Made by a program: the position numbers and the translations under genes. Below the pieces are notes generated by a model, which saw only the letters and a list, made by a program, of their open reading frames with translations, ran no database searches and was not told the DNA's origin. From the NCBI GenBank assembly GCA_023419995.1, contig JAEZXF010000463.1:1-5384 (forward strand): DNA of 5,384 nt, written 5' to 3'. Shown here piece by piece: positions 1 through 5,384 of the stretch; positions within the stretch are counted from its first letter, which is position 1; the number at the start of each line of letters is the position of its first letter. The DNA is from Pseudomonadota bacterium (GTDB lineage: Bacteria > Pseudomonadota > Alphaproteobacteria > Rhizobiales > Rhizobiaceae).

Positions 1-1140
1 CAATGCGGCTTCTGCACGCCGGGCTTCGTCATGTCGCTCTACGCGCTGTGGATGCGCGATCCGCGCCCTGGCGAGGCGGCCATCGAGAAGGCGCTGCAGG
101 GCAATCTCTGCCGCTGCACCGGCTACGACGCCATCGTCAAGGCGGCGAAGGCCATCTCCGACTACGGTGCGGCGAAGGACGACCTTCTGGCCGCCGAGCG
201 AGCCGATATCGCGGCACGTCTGCGCAAGATGCACGACGGAACCCGCGTCGAGATTGGCGAGGGCAAGCAGCGGCTGGTGCTGCCGGCGAATGTCGGTGAC
301 CTCGCCGCGGTGCTTGCCGTTGAGCCGCAGGCCCGCATCGTGGCCGGCTCCACCGATGTCGGCCTGTGGGTCACCAAGTTCATGCGCGACATCGCGCCGG
401 CGGTCTTCATCGGCCACCTCGATGAATTGAAGATCGTGTCGGAAGCCGACAGCGTGCTGACCATCGGCGCCGGCGTCACCTACACCGAGGCTTACGAAGC
501 GCTGGCCGATCGCGTTCCCGCGTTCGGCCCGCTGATCGACCGGATCGGCGGCGAGCAGGTGCGCAACATGGGCACCATCGGCGGCAACGTCGCCAACGGC
601 TCGCCCATCGGCGACACGCCGCCGCCGCTGATCGCGCTCGGCGCGACGCTCACCCTGCGCAAGGGTAAGCGGAGGCGCACGATCGCGCTGGAGGACTTCT
701 TCGTCGCCTATGGCAGGCAGGACCGGCAGCCGGGCGAGTTCGTCGAAGCGCTGCATGTGCCACTGCCCGCGCCCGGCGCGCATTTCGCGGTCTACAAGAT
801 CTCCAAGCGCCGCGACGAGGACATCACCGCGACGCTGGGCGCCTTTCACGTGACGGTGAAGGACGGCGTGGTCGCCTCGGCCCGCATCGCCTATGGCGGG
901 ATGGCCGCGACGCCGAAGCGGGCGAGGGCGGTGGAGGCGGCGCTGGTCGGCAGGCCGTGGACGATGGAAACGGCGGAGGCCGCGCAGGACGCCTACGCCC
1001 GGGACTACCAGCCGCTGACGGACATGCGCGCCTCGGCCGAATACCGCCTGCTGGCGGCGCGGAATCTCCTCCTGCGCTTCCATGTCGACACCACGGGCAC
1101 GGCGAAGCCGTTCCGTGTTTCCCGATACGAGGTCGCGTGA
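1..1140 (+). CDS. xdhA: Xanthine dehydrogenase small subunit XdhA ([2Fe-2S]/FAD), 5' end missing
   Basis: This subunit carries electrons from the molybdenum subunit XdhB through two [2Fe-2S] clusters to FAD and then NAD+ in cytoplasmic purine oxidation. The reading frame is open from the first base, so the gene starts upstream; 379 residues are visible. By comparison with typical XdhA proteins of about 460-500 residues, roughly 100 N-terminal residues are missing, including the plant-type ferredoxin cluster. Visible residues 1-8 read QCGFCTPG and residues 37-42 read CRCTGY, so C2, C5, C37 and C39 are the ligands of the second, helical-domain cluster. The FAD domain follows: VAGSTDVG at 114-121 and [15 protein letters not shown] at 191-205 are the flavin-binding loops of the vanillyl-alcohol-oxidase-like fold. 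[10 protein letters not shown] at 265-274 begins the C-terminal CO-dehydrogenase-flavoprotein-type domain. The internal ATG at 31 is not the start, because it falls inside the cluster motif. The stop at 1138-1140 is followed by a 174-nt gap before xdhB. Confidence 0.96.
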   Translation, partial: QCGFCTPGFVMSLYALWMRDPRPGEAAIEKALQGNLCRCTGYDAIVKAAKAISDYGAAKDDLLAAERADIAARLRKMHDGTRVEIGEGKQRLVLPANVGDLAAVLAVEPQARIVAGSTDVGLWVTKFMRDIAPAVFIGHLDELKIVSEADSVLTIGAGVTYTEAYEALADRVPAFGPLIDRIGGEQVRNMGTIGGNVANGSPIGDTPPPLIALGATLTLRKGKRRRTIALEDFFVAYGRQDRQPGEFVEALHVPLPAPGAHFAVYKISKRRDEDITATLGAFHVTVKDGVVASARIAYGGMAATPKRARAVEAALVGRPWTMETAEAAQDAYARDYQPLTDMRASAEYRLLAARNLLLRFHVDTTGTAKPFRVSRYEVA

Positions 1141-1171
1141 GATGAGACGTGCGGGAACAGCGCGGCTTTCT

Positions 1172-1302
1172 TTCCTCTCCCCGCTTGTCGGGGAAGGGTG
1201 CGGGCAGGCAGGCGAGAGGCTGGTGCCTGCCTCCGCCATGGCGGCGTCGCGTCCTGCCCGGCCCTCCGGGCCGCCTTCTTCCCACGACCGGGGAGAAGGA
1301 GG
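1172..1302. repeat. Palindromic intergenic repeat-like element in the xdhA-xdhB gap
   Basis: About 130 bp is made almost entirely of nested inverted repeats. The left hairpin has a CCCCG arm at 1179-1183 and CGGGG at 1189-1193. Inverted pairs follow: CGGGCAGG (1201-1208) with CCTGCCCG (1253-1260), and AGGCAGGC (1206-1213) with GCCTGCCT (1225-1232). There is a perfect 12-bp palindrome CCGCCATGGCGG at 1233-1244 and a hairpin GGCCC/GGGCC at 1260-1272. The right hairpin has 10-bp arms at 1274-1283 and 1290-1299 with a 6-nt loop and one G-T pair. The outer ends are themselves roughly inverted: CCTCTCCCCG at 1174-1183 resembles the complement of 1289-1299. Size and design recall the short intergenic mosaic elements of Rhizobiales (RIME-like), but membership of a named family is inference. 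Only one copy is visible here, so repetition in the genome is not shown. No transposase is present. The edges are approximate. Confidence 0.6.
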
Positions 1303-1317
1303 CGGGGGCAGGCCATG
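1274..1317 (+). promoter_or_regulatory. xdhB ribosome-binding site partly inside a hairpin arm
   Basis: AAGGAGG at 1296-1302 is a near-perfect Shine-Dalgarno sequence, 12 nt before the xdhB ATG at 1315, which is slightly longer than the usual spacing. Its first four bases are also the end of the 3' arm of a 10-bp hairpin (1274-1283 paired with 1290-1299, loop 1284-1289). When folded, the hairpin would cover half of the site. A G-run at 1304-1308 is a weaker, closer alternative. The fold is predicted by hand pairing only. A regulatory effect on xdhB translation is inference. Confidence 0.45.
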
Positions 1318-3675
1318 AACAGGCACGATCCCGACCTGAAGGCGGAGAAGATCGCCGGTGGCGTCCACAGCGACGTGCAGCACGATTCCGCGCACAAGCA
1401 TGTCGCGGGCTCGGCCGTCTATATCGACGACATGCCGGAGCCGGTCGGCACGCTGCATGCCGGCCTCGGGCTTTCCACGGTCGCGCACGGCGTGCTGAAG
1501 TCGGTCGACCTCTCGGCCGTCCGGGCCGCGCCCGGCGTGGTCGCGGTGCTGACGGCCGAGGACGTGCCGGGCGTCAATGATATCTCGCCCTCCTACATGG
1601 ACGACGACCCGGTGCTGGCCGAGGGCAAGGTGGAGTTCCACGGCCAGCCGATCTTCTGCGTCATCGCGCAGACGCGCGATCAGGCGCGCCGCGCCGCGCG
1701 GCTGGCGAAGATCGAGTACGAGGAGCTTCCCGCGATCATCGACATGGGCGGCCTCGATCCTGAAGCCGCGCGGCAGGTGGCGAAGCCGCTGACGTTCAGG
1801 CGCGGCGACGCGGCCGCGGCCATCGCCGCGGCGCCGAAGCGCGTCACCGGCCGCATGCGGGTCGGCGGGCAGGAGCATTTCTATCTCGAGGGACAGGTTT
1901 CGCTCGCGGTTCCGGGCGAGGACGACGAGGTGACGGTCTACTGCTCGACGCAGGGGCCGAGCGAGACCCAGCACATGATCGCGCATGCGCTGGGCGTCGC
2001 CAGCCACGCCGTGACGATCGAGGTGCGGCGCATGGGCGGCGGCTTCGGCGGCAAGGAGACGCAGGCCAACCAGTGGGCGGCGCTCGCGGCCATCGCGGCG
2101 AAGAAGCTCGGCCGCGCCGTGAAGATCAGGCTCGACCGCGACGAGGACATGGTCGTCACCGGCAAGCGCCACGACTTCATGATCGACTACGATGTCGGCT
2201 TCGACGAGGAAGGCCGCCTGCTCGGCGTCGACTACACCTTCGCGCTCCGGGCCGGGTTCTCGGCCGACCTGTCCGGCGCGGTCGGCGACCGGGCGCTGCT
2301 CCATTGCGACAACGCCTACTTTCTCCCGCACGTCCATGCGAAGTCCGCGCCGCTCTACACCAACACGGTTTCCAACACCGCCTTTCGCGGCTTCGGCGGC
2401 CCGCAGGGCATGGTCGGCGTGGAGCGGGTGATCGACGAGGTGGCGTTCGCGGTCGGCAAGGACCCGCTCGAGATCCGCAAGCTCAACTTCTACGACGAGA
2501 TGGGCACGGCGGGCGACAGGAACCTGACCCCCTACCACCAGAAGGTCGAGGACTGCATCATCCAGCGCATCGTCGCCCAGCTGGAGGAAAGCGCCGACTA
2601 TGCCGGGCGCCGCCGCGAGATTTCCGCCTTCAATGCCAACAGCCGTTTCGTCAGGCGCGGGCTGGCGCTGACGCCGGTGAAGTTCGGCATCTCCTTCACC
2701 AAGACCGAGGCCAACCAGGCCGGCGCGCTGGTGCATGTCTACACCGACGGCTCGGTGCACATGAACCATGGCGGCACCGAGATGGGGCAGGGCCTGCACC
2801 TCAAGGTGGCGCAGGTGGTGGCCGAGGAATTCCAGATCGACCTCGACCGGGTGCGGATCACCGCGACGACGACGGGAAAGGTGCCGAACACCTCGCCGAC
2901 GGCGGCGTCGGCCGGCACCGACCTCAACGGCATGGCCGCGCAGGACGCGGCGCGGCAGATCAAGAACCGGCTGATCGACTTCGCCGCCGAGAAGCACGGC
3001 GTGCCGCGCGACCAGATCGTCTTCCTGCCCAACCGGGTGCGCGTCGGCAACCAGGAGATCGCCTTCGGCGACCTGGTGAAGCAGGCCTACATGGCGCGCG
3101 TCCAGCTTTCGGCGGCGGGCTTCTACAAGACGCCGAAGATCAAGTGGGACCGCGCCCAGGGGCGCGGCCACGCCTTCTACTACTTCGCCTATGGCGCGGC
3201 GTGCGCGGAAGTGTCGGTGGACACGCTGACCGGCGAGTATGTGGTCGAGCGCGCGGACGTCCTCCACGACGTCGGCCGCTCGCTCAACCCGGCGATCGAC
3301 CTCGGGCAGGTCGAGGGCGGCTTCATCCAGGGCATGGGCTGGCTGACGACGGAAGAGCTCGTCTGGGACGACAAGGGACGGCTGAGGACGCACGCGCCGT
3401 CCACCTACAAGATCCCCCTGGCGTCGGACCGGCCGAAGGTCTTCAACGTCGCGCTGACCGACTGGAGCCAGGCCTACGAGCCGACCATCCACCGCTCCAA
3501 GGCGGTGGGCGAACCGCCGCTGCCGCTCGGCCTGTCGGTGCTGCATGCGCTGTCGGACGCCGTCGCCAGCGTTGCCGGCCATCGCATCTGCCCGCGCCTC
3601 GACGCGCCGGCGACGCCGGAGCGCGTGCTGATGGCCATCGAGCGGCTGAAGGCGCAGGCCGCCACGGCGCGATGA
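1315..3675 (+). CDS. xdhB: Xanthine dehydrogenase molybdopterin-binding subunit XdhB
   Basis: This is the catalytic subunit that hydroxylates hypoxanthine and xanthine at the molybdenum centre. It has 786 residues, close to the usual 770-790. The N-terminal part is the a/b-hammerhead domain, followed by the large molybdopterin-binding domain. Family signatures appear in order: EHFYLEGQ (187-194), Q213 in STQG, MGGGFGGKE (240-248), FRGFGGPQ (357-364), FGISF (457-461), GGTEMGQG (486-493), SPTAAS (527-532) and KAVGEPP ending near 735. By recalled alignment to bovine xanthine oxidase, E248 matches E802, R326 matches R880, F360 and F461 match the substrate-sandwiching F914 and F1009, and E733 matches the catalytic base E1261. 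Keeping both the E802-type and R880-type residues marks a purine hydroxylase; aldehyde oxidases replace them. ATG 1315 is chosen because AAGGAGG precedes it and homology begins within about 12 residues. An in-frame GTG at 1198 would translate the repeat. The end overlaps xdhC by 4 nt. Confidence 0.97.
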   Translation: MNRHDPDLKAEKIAGGVHSDVQHDSAHKHVAGSAVYIDDMPEPVGTLHAGLGLSTVAHGVLKSVDLSAVRAAPGVVAVLTAEDVPGVNDISPSYMDDDPVLAEGKVEFHGQPIFCVIAQTRDQARRAARLAKIEYEELPAIIDMGGLDPEAARQVAKPLTFRRGDAAAAIAAAPKRVTGRMRVGGQEHFYLEGQVSLAVPGEDDEVTVYCSTQGPSETQHMIAHALGVASHAVTIEVRRMGGGFGGKETQANQWAALAAIAAKKLGRAVKIRLDRDEDMVVTGKRHDFMIDYDVGFDEEGRLLGVDYTFALRAGFSADLSGAVGDRALLHCDNAYFLPHVHAKSAPLYTNTVSNTAFRGFGGPQGMVGVERVIDEVAFAVGKDPLEIRKLNFYDEMGTAGDRNLTPYHQKVEDCIIQRIVAQLEESADYAGRRREISAFNANSRFVRRGLALTPVKFGISFTKTEANQAGALVHVYTDGSVHMNHGGTEMGQGLHLKVAQVVAEEFQIDLDRVRITATTTGKVPNTSPTAASAGTDLNGMAAQDAARQIKNRLIDFAAEKHGVPRDQIVFLPNRVRVGNQEIAFGDLVKQAYMARVQLSAAGFYKTPKIKWDRAQGRGHAFYYFAYGAACAEVSVDTLTGEYVVERADVLHDVGRSLNPAIDLGQVEGGFIQGMGWLTTEELVWDDKGRLRTHAPSTYKIPLASDRPKVFNVALTDWSQAYEPTIHRSKAVGEPPLPLGLSVLHALSDAVASVAGHRICPRLDAPATPERVLMAIERLKAQAATAR

Positions 3676-4484
3676 GCGCCGCGCTCGCCCGCCTGCGGGC
3701 GTTTCTGGCGGCGTCGCCGCAGGTGGCGCTGGTCGAGGTGCGGGAGGCGAAGGGCTCGACCCCGCGCGAGGCGGGCGCGTGGATGCTGGTCTCGCCCGAG
3801 GCGATCCTCGGCACCATCGGCGGCGGCCAGCTCGAGTTCATGGCCATCGACCGCGCCCGCGAGATGATCGCGGCGGGAGGCTCCGCGACCGGCCTCATCG
3901 ACGTCCCGCTCGGCCCCGAGATCGGCCAGTGCTGCGGCGGGCGCGTGCTGGTCGATCTGGCGCTGGTGGATGACGAGCTGCGCGCGGCGATCCCGTTGCG
4001 CATCGAGGCCGAGGAGGCGCTGCATCCCTCGGTCTTCGTCTTCGGCGGCGGCCATGTCGGGCACGCGCTGGCCGCGGCGCTGTCGCTGCTGCCGCTCGCC
4101 GTCACCGTGGTCGAGACGCGCGCCGACCAGAGCGGCGAGTTGCCGGAGGGCGTTTCGGCGCGGCTGACCGCCGTGCCCGAGGAGGTGGTGCGCGCCGCGC
4201 CCGCGGGCTCGGCCCTGCTGGTGCTGACCCACGACCACGCGCTCGACTTCCTGATCGTGGCGGAAGGGCTGAGGCGAGGCGATGCCGCCTATGTCGGCAT
4301 GATCGGCTCGAAGACCAAGCGCGCGACCTTCGCGAGCTGGTACGTGAGGGAAGCCGGCGGCGACGGGGCGGCGCTCGCCCGCCTCGTCTGCCCGATCGGC
4401 GGCGCCGAGGTGAAGGACAAGCGCCCGGCCGTCATCGCGGCGATGGCTGCCGCCGAGGTGATGCGGGCGCTGTCCGTTTCGTGA
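3672..4484 (+). CDS. xdhC: Xanthine dehydrogenase accessory protein XdhC
   Basis: XdhC is not part of the finished enzyme. In the studied Rhodobacter capsulatus system it binds molybdenum cofactor, protects the sulfurated form and helps insert it into XdhB. This protein has 270 residues. The N-terminal XdhC/CoxI domain shows GSTPRE, GTIGGGQLE and the GQCCGGR motif with C87 and C88; cysteine in this motif is associated with cofactor binding in the family. The C-terminal Rossmann-like domain begins at FGGGHVGHAL (124-133) and includes LTHDHALD and GMIGSKTKR, ending with the family's PIG...K.PAVIA segment. The ATG overlaps the xdhB stop as ATGA and has no good Shine-Dalgarno sequence at normal spacing, which indicates translational coupling to xdhB. 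The frame is also open far upstream inside xdhB, but that part has no family similarity. The gene ends 3 nt from the convergent dps-like gene. Confidence 0.95.
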   Translation: MSAALARLRAFLAASPQVALVEVREAKGSTPREAGAWMLVSPEAILGTIGGGQLEFMAIDRAREMIAAGGSATGLIDVPLGPEIGQCCGGRVLVDLALVDDELRAAIPLRIEAEEALHPSVFVFGGGHVGHALAAALSLLPLAVTVVETRADQSGELPEGVSARLTAVPEEVVRAAPAGSALLVLTHDHALDFLIVAEGLRRGDAAYVGMIGSKTKRATFASWYVREAGGDGAALARLVCPIGGAEVKDKRPAVIAAMAAAEVMRALSVS

Positions 4485-4487
4485 GGC

Positions 4488-4976
4488 TCAGTCCTTTTCC
4501 TGCATGTGGGCCTCGAGGAACCACAGCGACTTGTCGAGGTCGCGCGAGAAGGCGGTGAAGATGTCGGCCGTGTCGGCGTCGCCCGCCTCGTCGGCCTCGT
4601 CGATCGCGGCCCGCACCGCGTTCGCCACCGCGCCGTAGCGCTCGATCAGCGCGGCGAGGTGATCCTTCGTCCGGGAAATCTCGGTCGGGTAGGGCTTGAG
4701 CGCGGTCTTCTCCGCCACCGCCTGCACCGTGCCTACCGCCTGGCCGCCGAGTTGCACCGCGCGCTCGGCGATGGTGTCGACGTGGCCGTCGACGGTGGTG
4801 CGGAAGCCGTCGAGCATCTCGTGGATGGCGATGAAGTGCGGCCCCTTGACGTTCCAGTGTGCCTGCTTGGTCAGGAGCGCGAGGTCGATCGCGTCGGCGA
4901 GGCGGGCGTTCAGAAGCTCGATGACCGCCTTCTTGGTGTTGGACTTGAGATCGATGAGGGTGGAATGTGTTGCCAT
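4488..4976 (-). CDS. dps: Dps-family ferritin-like DNA-protection protein
   Basis: Dps proteins form 12-subunit shells that oxidise ferrous iron with hydrogen peroxide and store the product, limiting oxidative damage; some also bind DNA. This protein has 162 residues and is collinear with E. coli Dps over its four-helix core. The ferroxidase ligands are present at the usual spacing: H40 (in QAHWN), H52, D56 (in HEMLDGF), D67 and E71 (in TIAER), matching E. coli H51, H63, D67, D78 and E82. Other family segments are AVQLGG (73-78), KPYPTEI and [14 protein letters not shown] near the C-terminus. The start is fixed by AAGGAG (complement of 4984-4989), 7 nt from the ATG. The N-terminal tail is about 11 residues shorter than in E. 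coli Dps, whose lysine-rich tail binds DNA; here K11, K15 and K16 lie close to helix A. Iron and peroxide detoxification is well supported, DNA binding is uncertain. It is convergent with xdhC. Confidence 0.95.
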   Translation of the reverse strand: MATHSTLIDLKSNTKKAVIELLNARLADAIDLALLTKQAHWNVKGPHFIAIHEMLDGFRTTVDGHVDTIAERAVQLGGQAVGTVQAVAEKTALKPYPTEISRTKDHLAALIERYGAVANAVRAAIDEADEAGDADTADIFTAFSRDLDKSLWFLEAHMQEKD

Positions 4977-5055
4977 TGCATAGCTCCTTGATGGACCGGG
5001 AAAACCGTCGTGCAGACAACGCGTCTCCCCACCATGGGTTGCGCAGGTCTCCGCG
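4977..5055 (-). other. Spacer between the LysR-type gene and dps
   Basis: These 79 nt must hold the dps ribosome-binding site (complement of 4984-4989) and, if dps is transcribed alone, its promoter. I see no convincing -10/-35 pair. A TTGTCT on the minus strand is followed 17 nt later by a poor -10 match, GTCCAT. A short inverted repeat, CCCA/TGGG around 5029-5038, is too weak and lacks a T-run, so it is not called as a terminator. Cotranscription with the upstream regulator gene remains possible. Confidence 0.5.
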
Positions 5056-5384
5056 TCAACGGCCTGCCAGGATGTCGCGGATCATGCGCTGGCAGCGCTC
5101 GGCCATGAAATCGAGCAGCAGGCGCACCTTGGGGTCCTGGAACTTCCGGTGCGGGTAGATCGCGGCGAGCTGCACCGGCATGGGCGGATGCTCCGGCAGG
5201 ATCACCTTCAGCCGGCCGTCGCGCAGGAACGGCTCGATCTCGAAGCGCGGCTTGTTGACGATGCCGCGGCCGGCCAGCGCCCAGCCGGTGATGACGTCGC
5301 CGTCGTCGCTGTCGAACGGGCCGTGAACCTCGATCCGGGTCAGGCCCGACGGCGTCCTCAGCGTCCAGATGTAGTCCTTGGCGC
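5056..5384 (-). CDS. LysR-type transcriptional regulator, C-terminal fragment (5' end outside window)
   Basis: Reading the minus strand from the right edge gives 108 residues and then a TGA at 5056-5058. The segment looks like the end of a LysR-type effector-binding domain. It starts with an aromatic-rich strand ([11 protein letters not shown]), then [18 protein letters not shown], a characteristic stretch around the second-lobe cleft, and later [20 protein letters not shown] and [14 protein letters not shown], which match the family's typical 'YPHR...P.KVR.F.DF' ending. The helix-turn-helix DNA-binding domain, normally in the first 60 residues, lies beyond the window, so the effector and subfamily cannot be assigned. 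It does not look like OxyR in its C-terminal part, so I do not propose it as the peroxide sensor for dps. It is on the same strand as dps, 79 nt upstream. A link to purine catabolism is possible but untested. Confidence 0.88.
   Translation of the reverse strand, partial: AKDYIWTLRTPSGLTRIEVHGPFDSDDGDVITGWALAGRGIVNKPRFEIEPFLRDGRLKVILPEHPPMPVQLAAIYPHRKFQDPKVRLLLDFMAERCQRMIRDILAGR

Larger units (their letters stand above)
1142..1318 (+). other. Possible 58-codon coupling ORF between xdhA and xdhB
   Basis: An ATG lies one base after the xdhA stop (TGA-G-ATG), with a Shine-Dalgarno-like GAGGT at 1129-1133, 8 nt upstream. The frame stays open for 58 codons and ends in a TGA at 1316-1318 that overlaps the xdhB ATG as ATGA. 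The predicted peptide is rich in Gly, Pro, Arg and Ser, has no recognisable domain, and is largely a translation of the palindromic repeat. It is unlikely to be a functional protein. The start and stop geometry would let ribosomes leaving xdhA be passed to xdhB, so it could act as a coupling leader. Chance is a real alternative, because long open frames are common in DNA this GC-rich. Confidence 0.25.

Noticed and set aside
1172..1302. Rho-independent terminator after xdhA
   Set aside because: The stems are strong but none is followed by a T-run, and xdhB and xdhC downstream clearly belong to the same operon.
1198..1314. N-terminal extension of xdhB from an in-frame GTG at 1198
   Set aside because: The added 39 residues only translate the palindromic repeat and are Arg/Gly/Ala-rich with no family similarity. 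ATG 1315 has AAGGAGG upstream and matches the family start.
1155..1322. GAACAG at 1155-1160 and 1317-1322 as a target-site duplication around the repeat
   Set aside because: It is only six bases, the copies are not flush with the palindrome edges, and one spans the xdhB start codon. Chance is a sufficient explanation.
824..1397. Minus-strand ORFs across the xdhA end and the repeat
   Set aside because: They are Pro/Arg-rich translations of antisense xdhA and the repeat, with no recognisable motif or start signal.
2073..3671. Long open frame upstream of xdhC in its own frame
   Set aside because: It lies inside xdhB in another frame and gives a low-complexity Arg/Gly/Ala-rich translation. This is a high-GC shadow; the real XdhC similarity starts at 3672.
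3474..4238. 254-codon minus-strand ORF opposite the end of xdhB and most of xdhC
   Set aside because: It is fully antisense to two strongly supported genes, has biased composition and no domain, and high GC readily keeps such frames open.
4506..4991. 161-codon plus-strand ORF opposite dps
   Set aside because: It mirrors the dps codons in antisense. The minus-strand frame has all ferroxidase residues and a good ribosome-binding site.

Overview
The window is very GC-rich and has the codon usage of an alphaproteobacterium. The protein sequences, the compact xdhABC order and a GC-rich palindromic intergenic repeat all suggest a Rhizobiales (Hyphomicrobiales) member, perhaps near Mesorhizobium or other Phyllobacteriaceae. 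This placement is by eye, without database comparison.

Layout. Positions 1-1140 (+) hold the 3' part of xdhA, the iron-sulfur/FAD subunit of xanthine dehydrogenase; its start lies outside the window. Positions 1141-1314 are a gap filled mostly by a strongly palindromic repeat-like element. Positions 1315-3675 (+) are xdhB, the complete molybdopterin subunit. Positions 3672-4484 (+) are xdhC, the molybdenum-cofactor accessory protein, which overlaps xdhB by 4 nt (ATGA). Only 3 nt later, on the opposite strand, lies a complete Dps-family ferritin-like gene (4488-4976). A 79-nt spacer and then the C-terminal part of a LysR-type regulator follow (5056-5384, minus strand), running off the right edge.

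Function. XdhA and XdhB form the enzyme that oxidises hypoxanthine to xanthine and xanthine to urate. Electrons pass from the molybdenum centre in XdhB through two [2Fe-2S] clusters to FAD and NAD+ in XdhA. XdhC binds and protects the sulfurated molybdenum cofactor and helps load it into XdhB. The purine-recognising active-site residues are all present, so this is a true xanthine dehydrogenase rather than an aldehyde oxidase-like relative. Dps stores iron and removes peroxide. Whether the LysR protein controls dps, the xdh operon or something outside the window cannot be read from this sequence.

Novelty. The genes are well known and I see no undescribed multi-gene system. The most unusual part is the xdhA-xdhB junction. 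A repeat-like element there appears to supply the xdhB Shine-Dalgarno sequence inside a hairpin arm, and a 58-codon ORF bridges the two genes with start/stop spacing suited to translational coupling.
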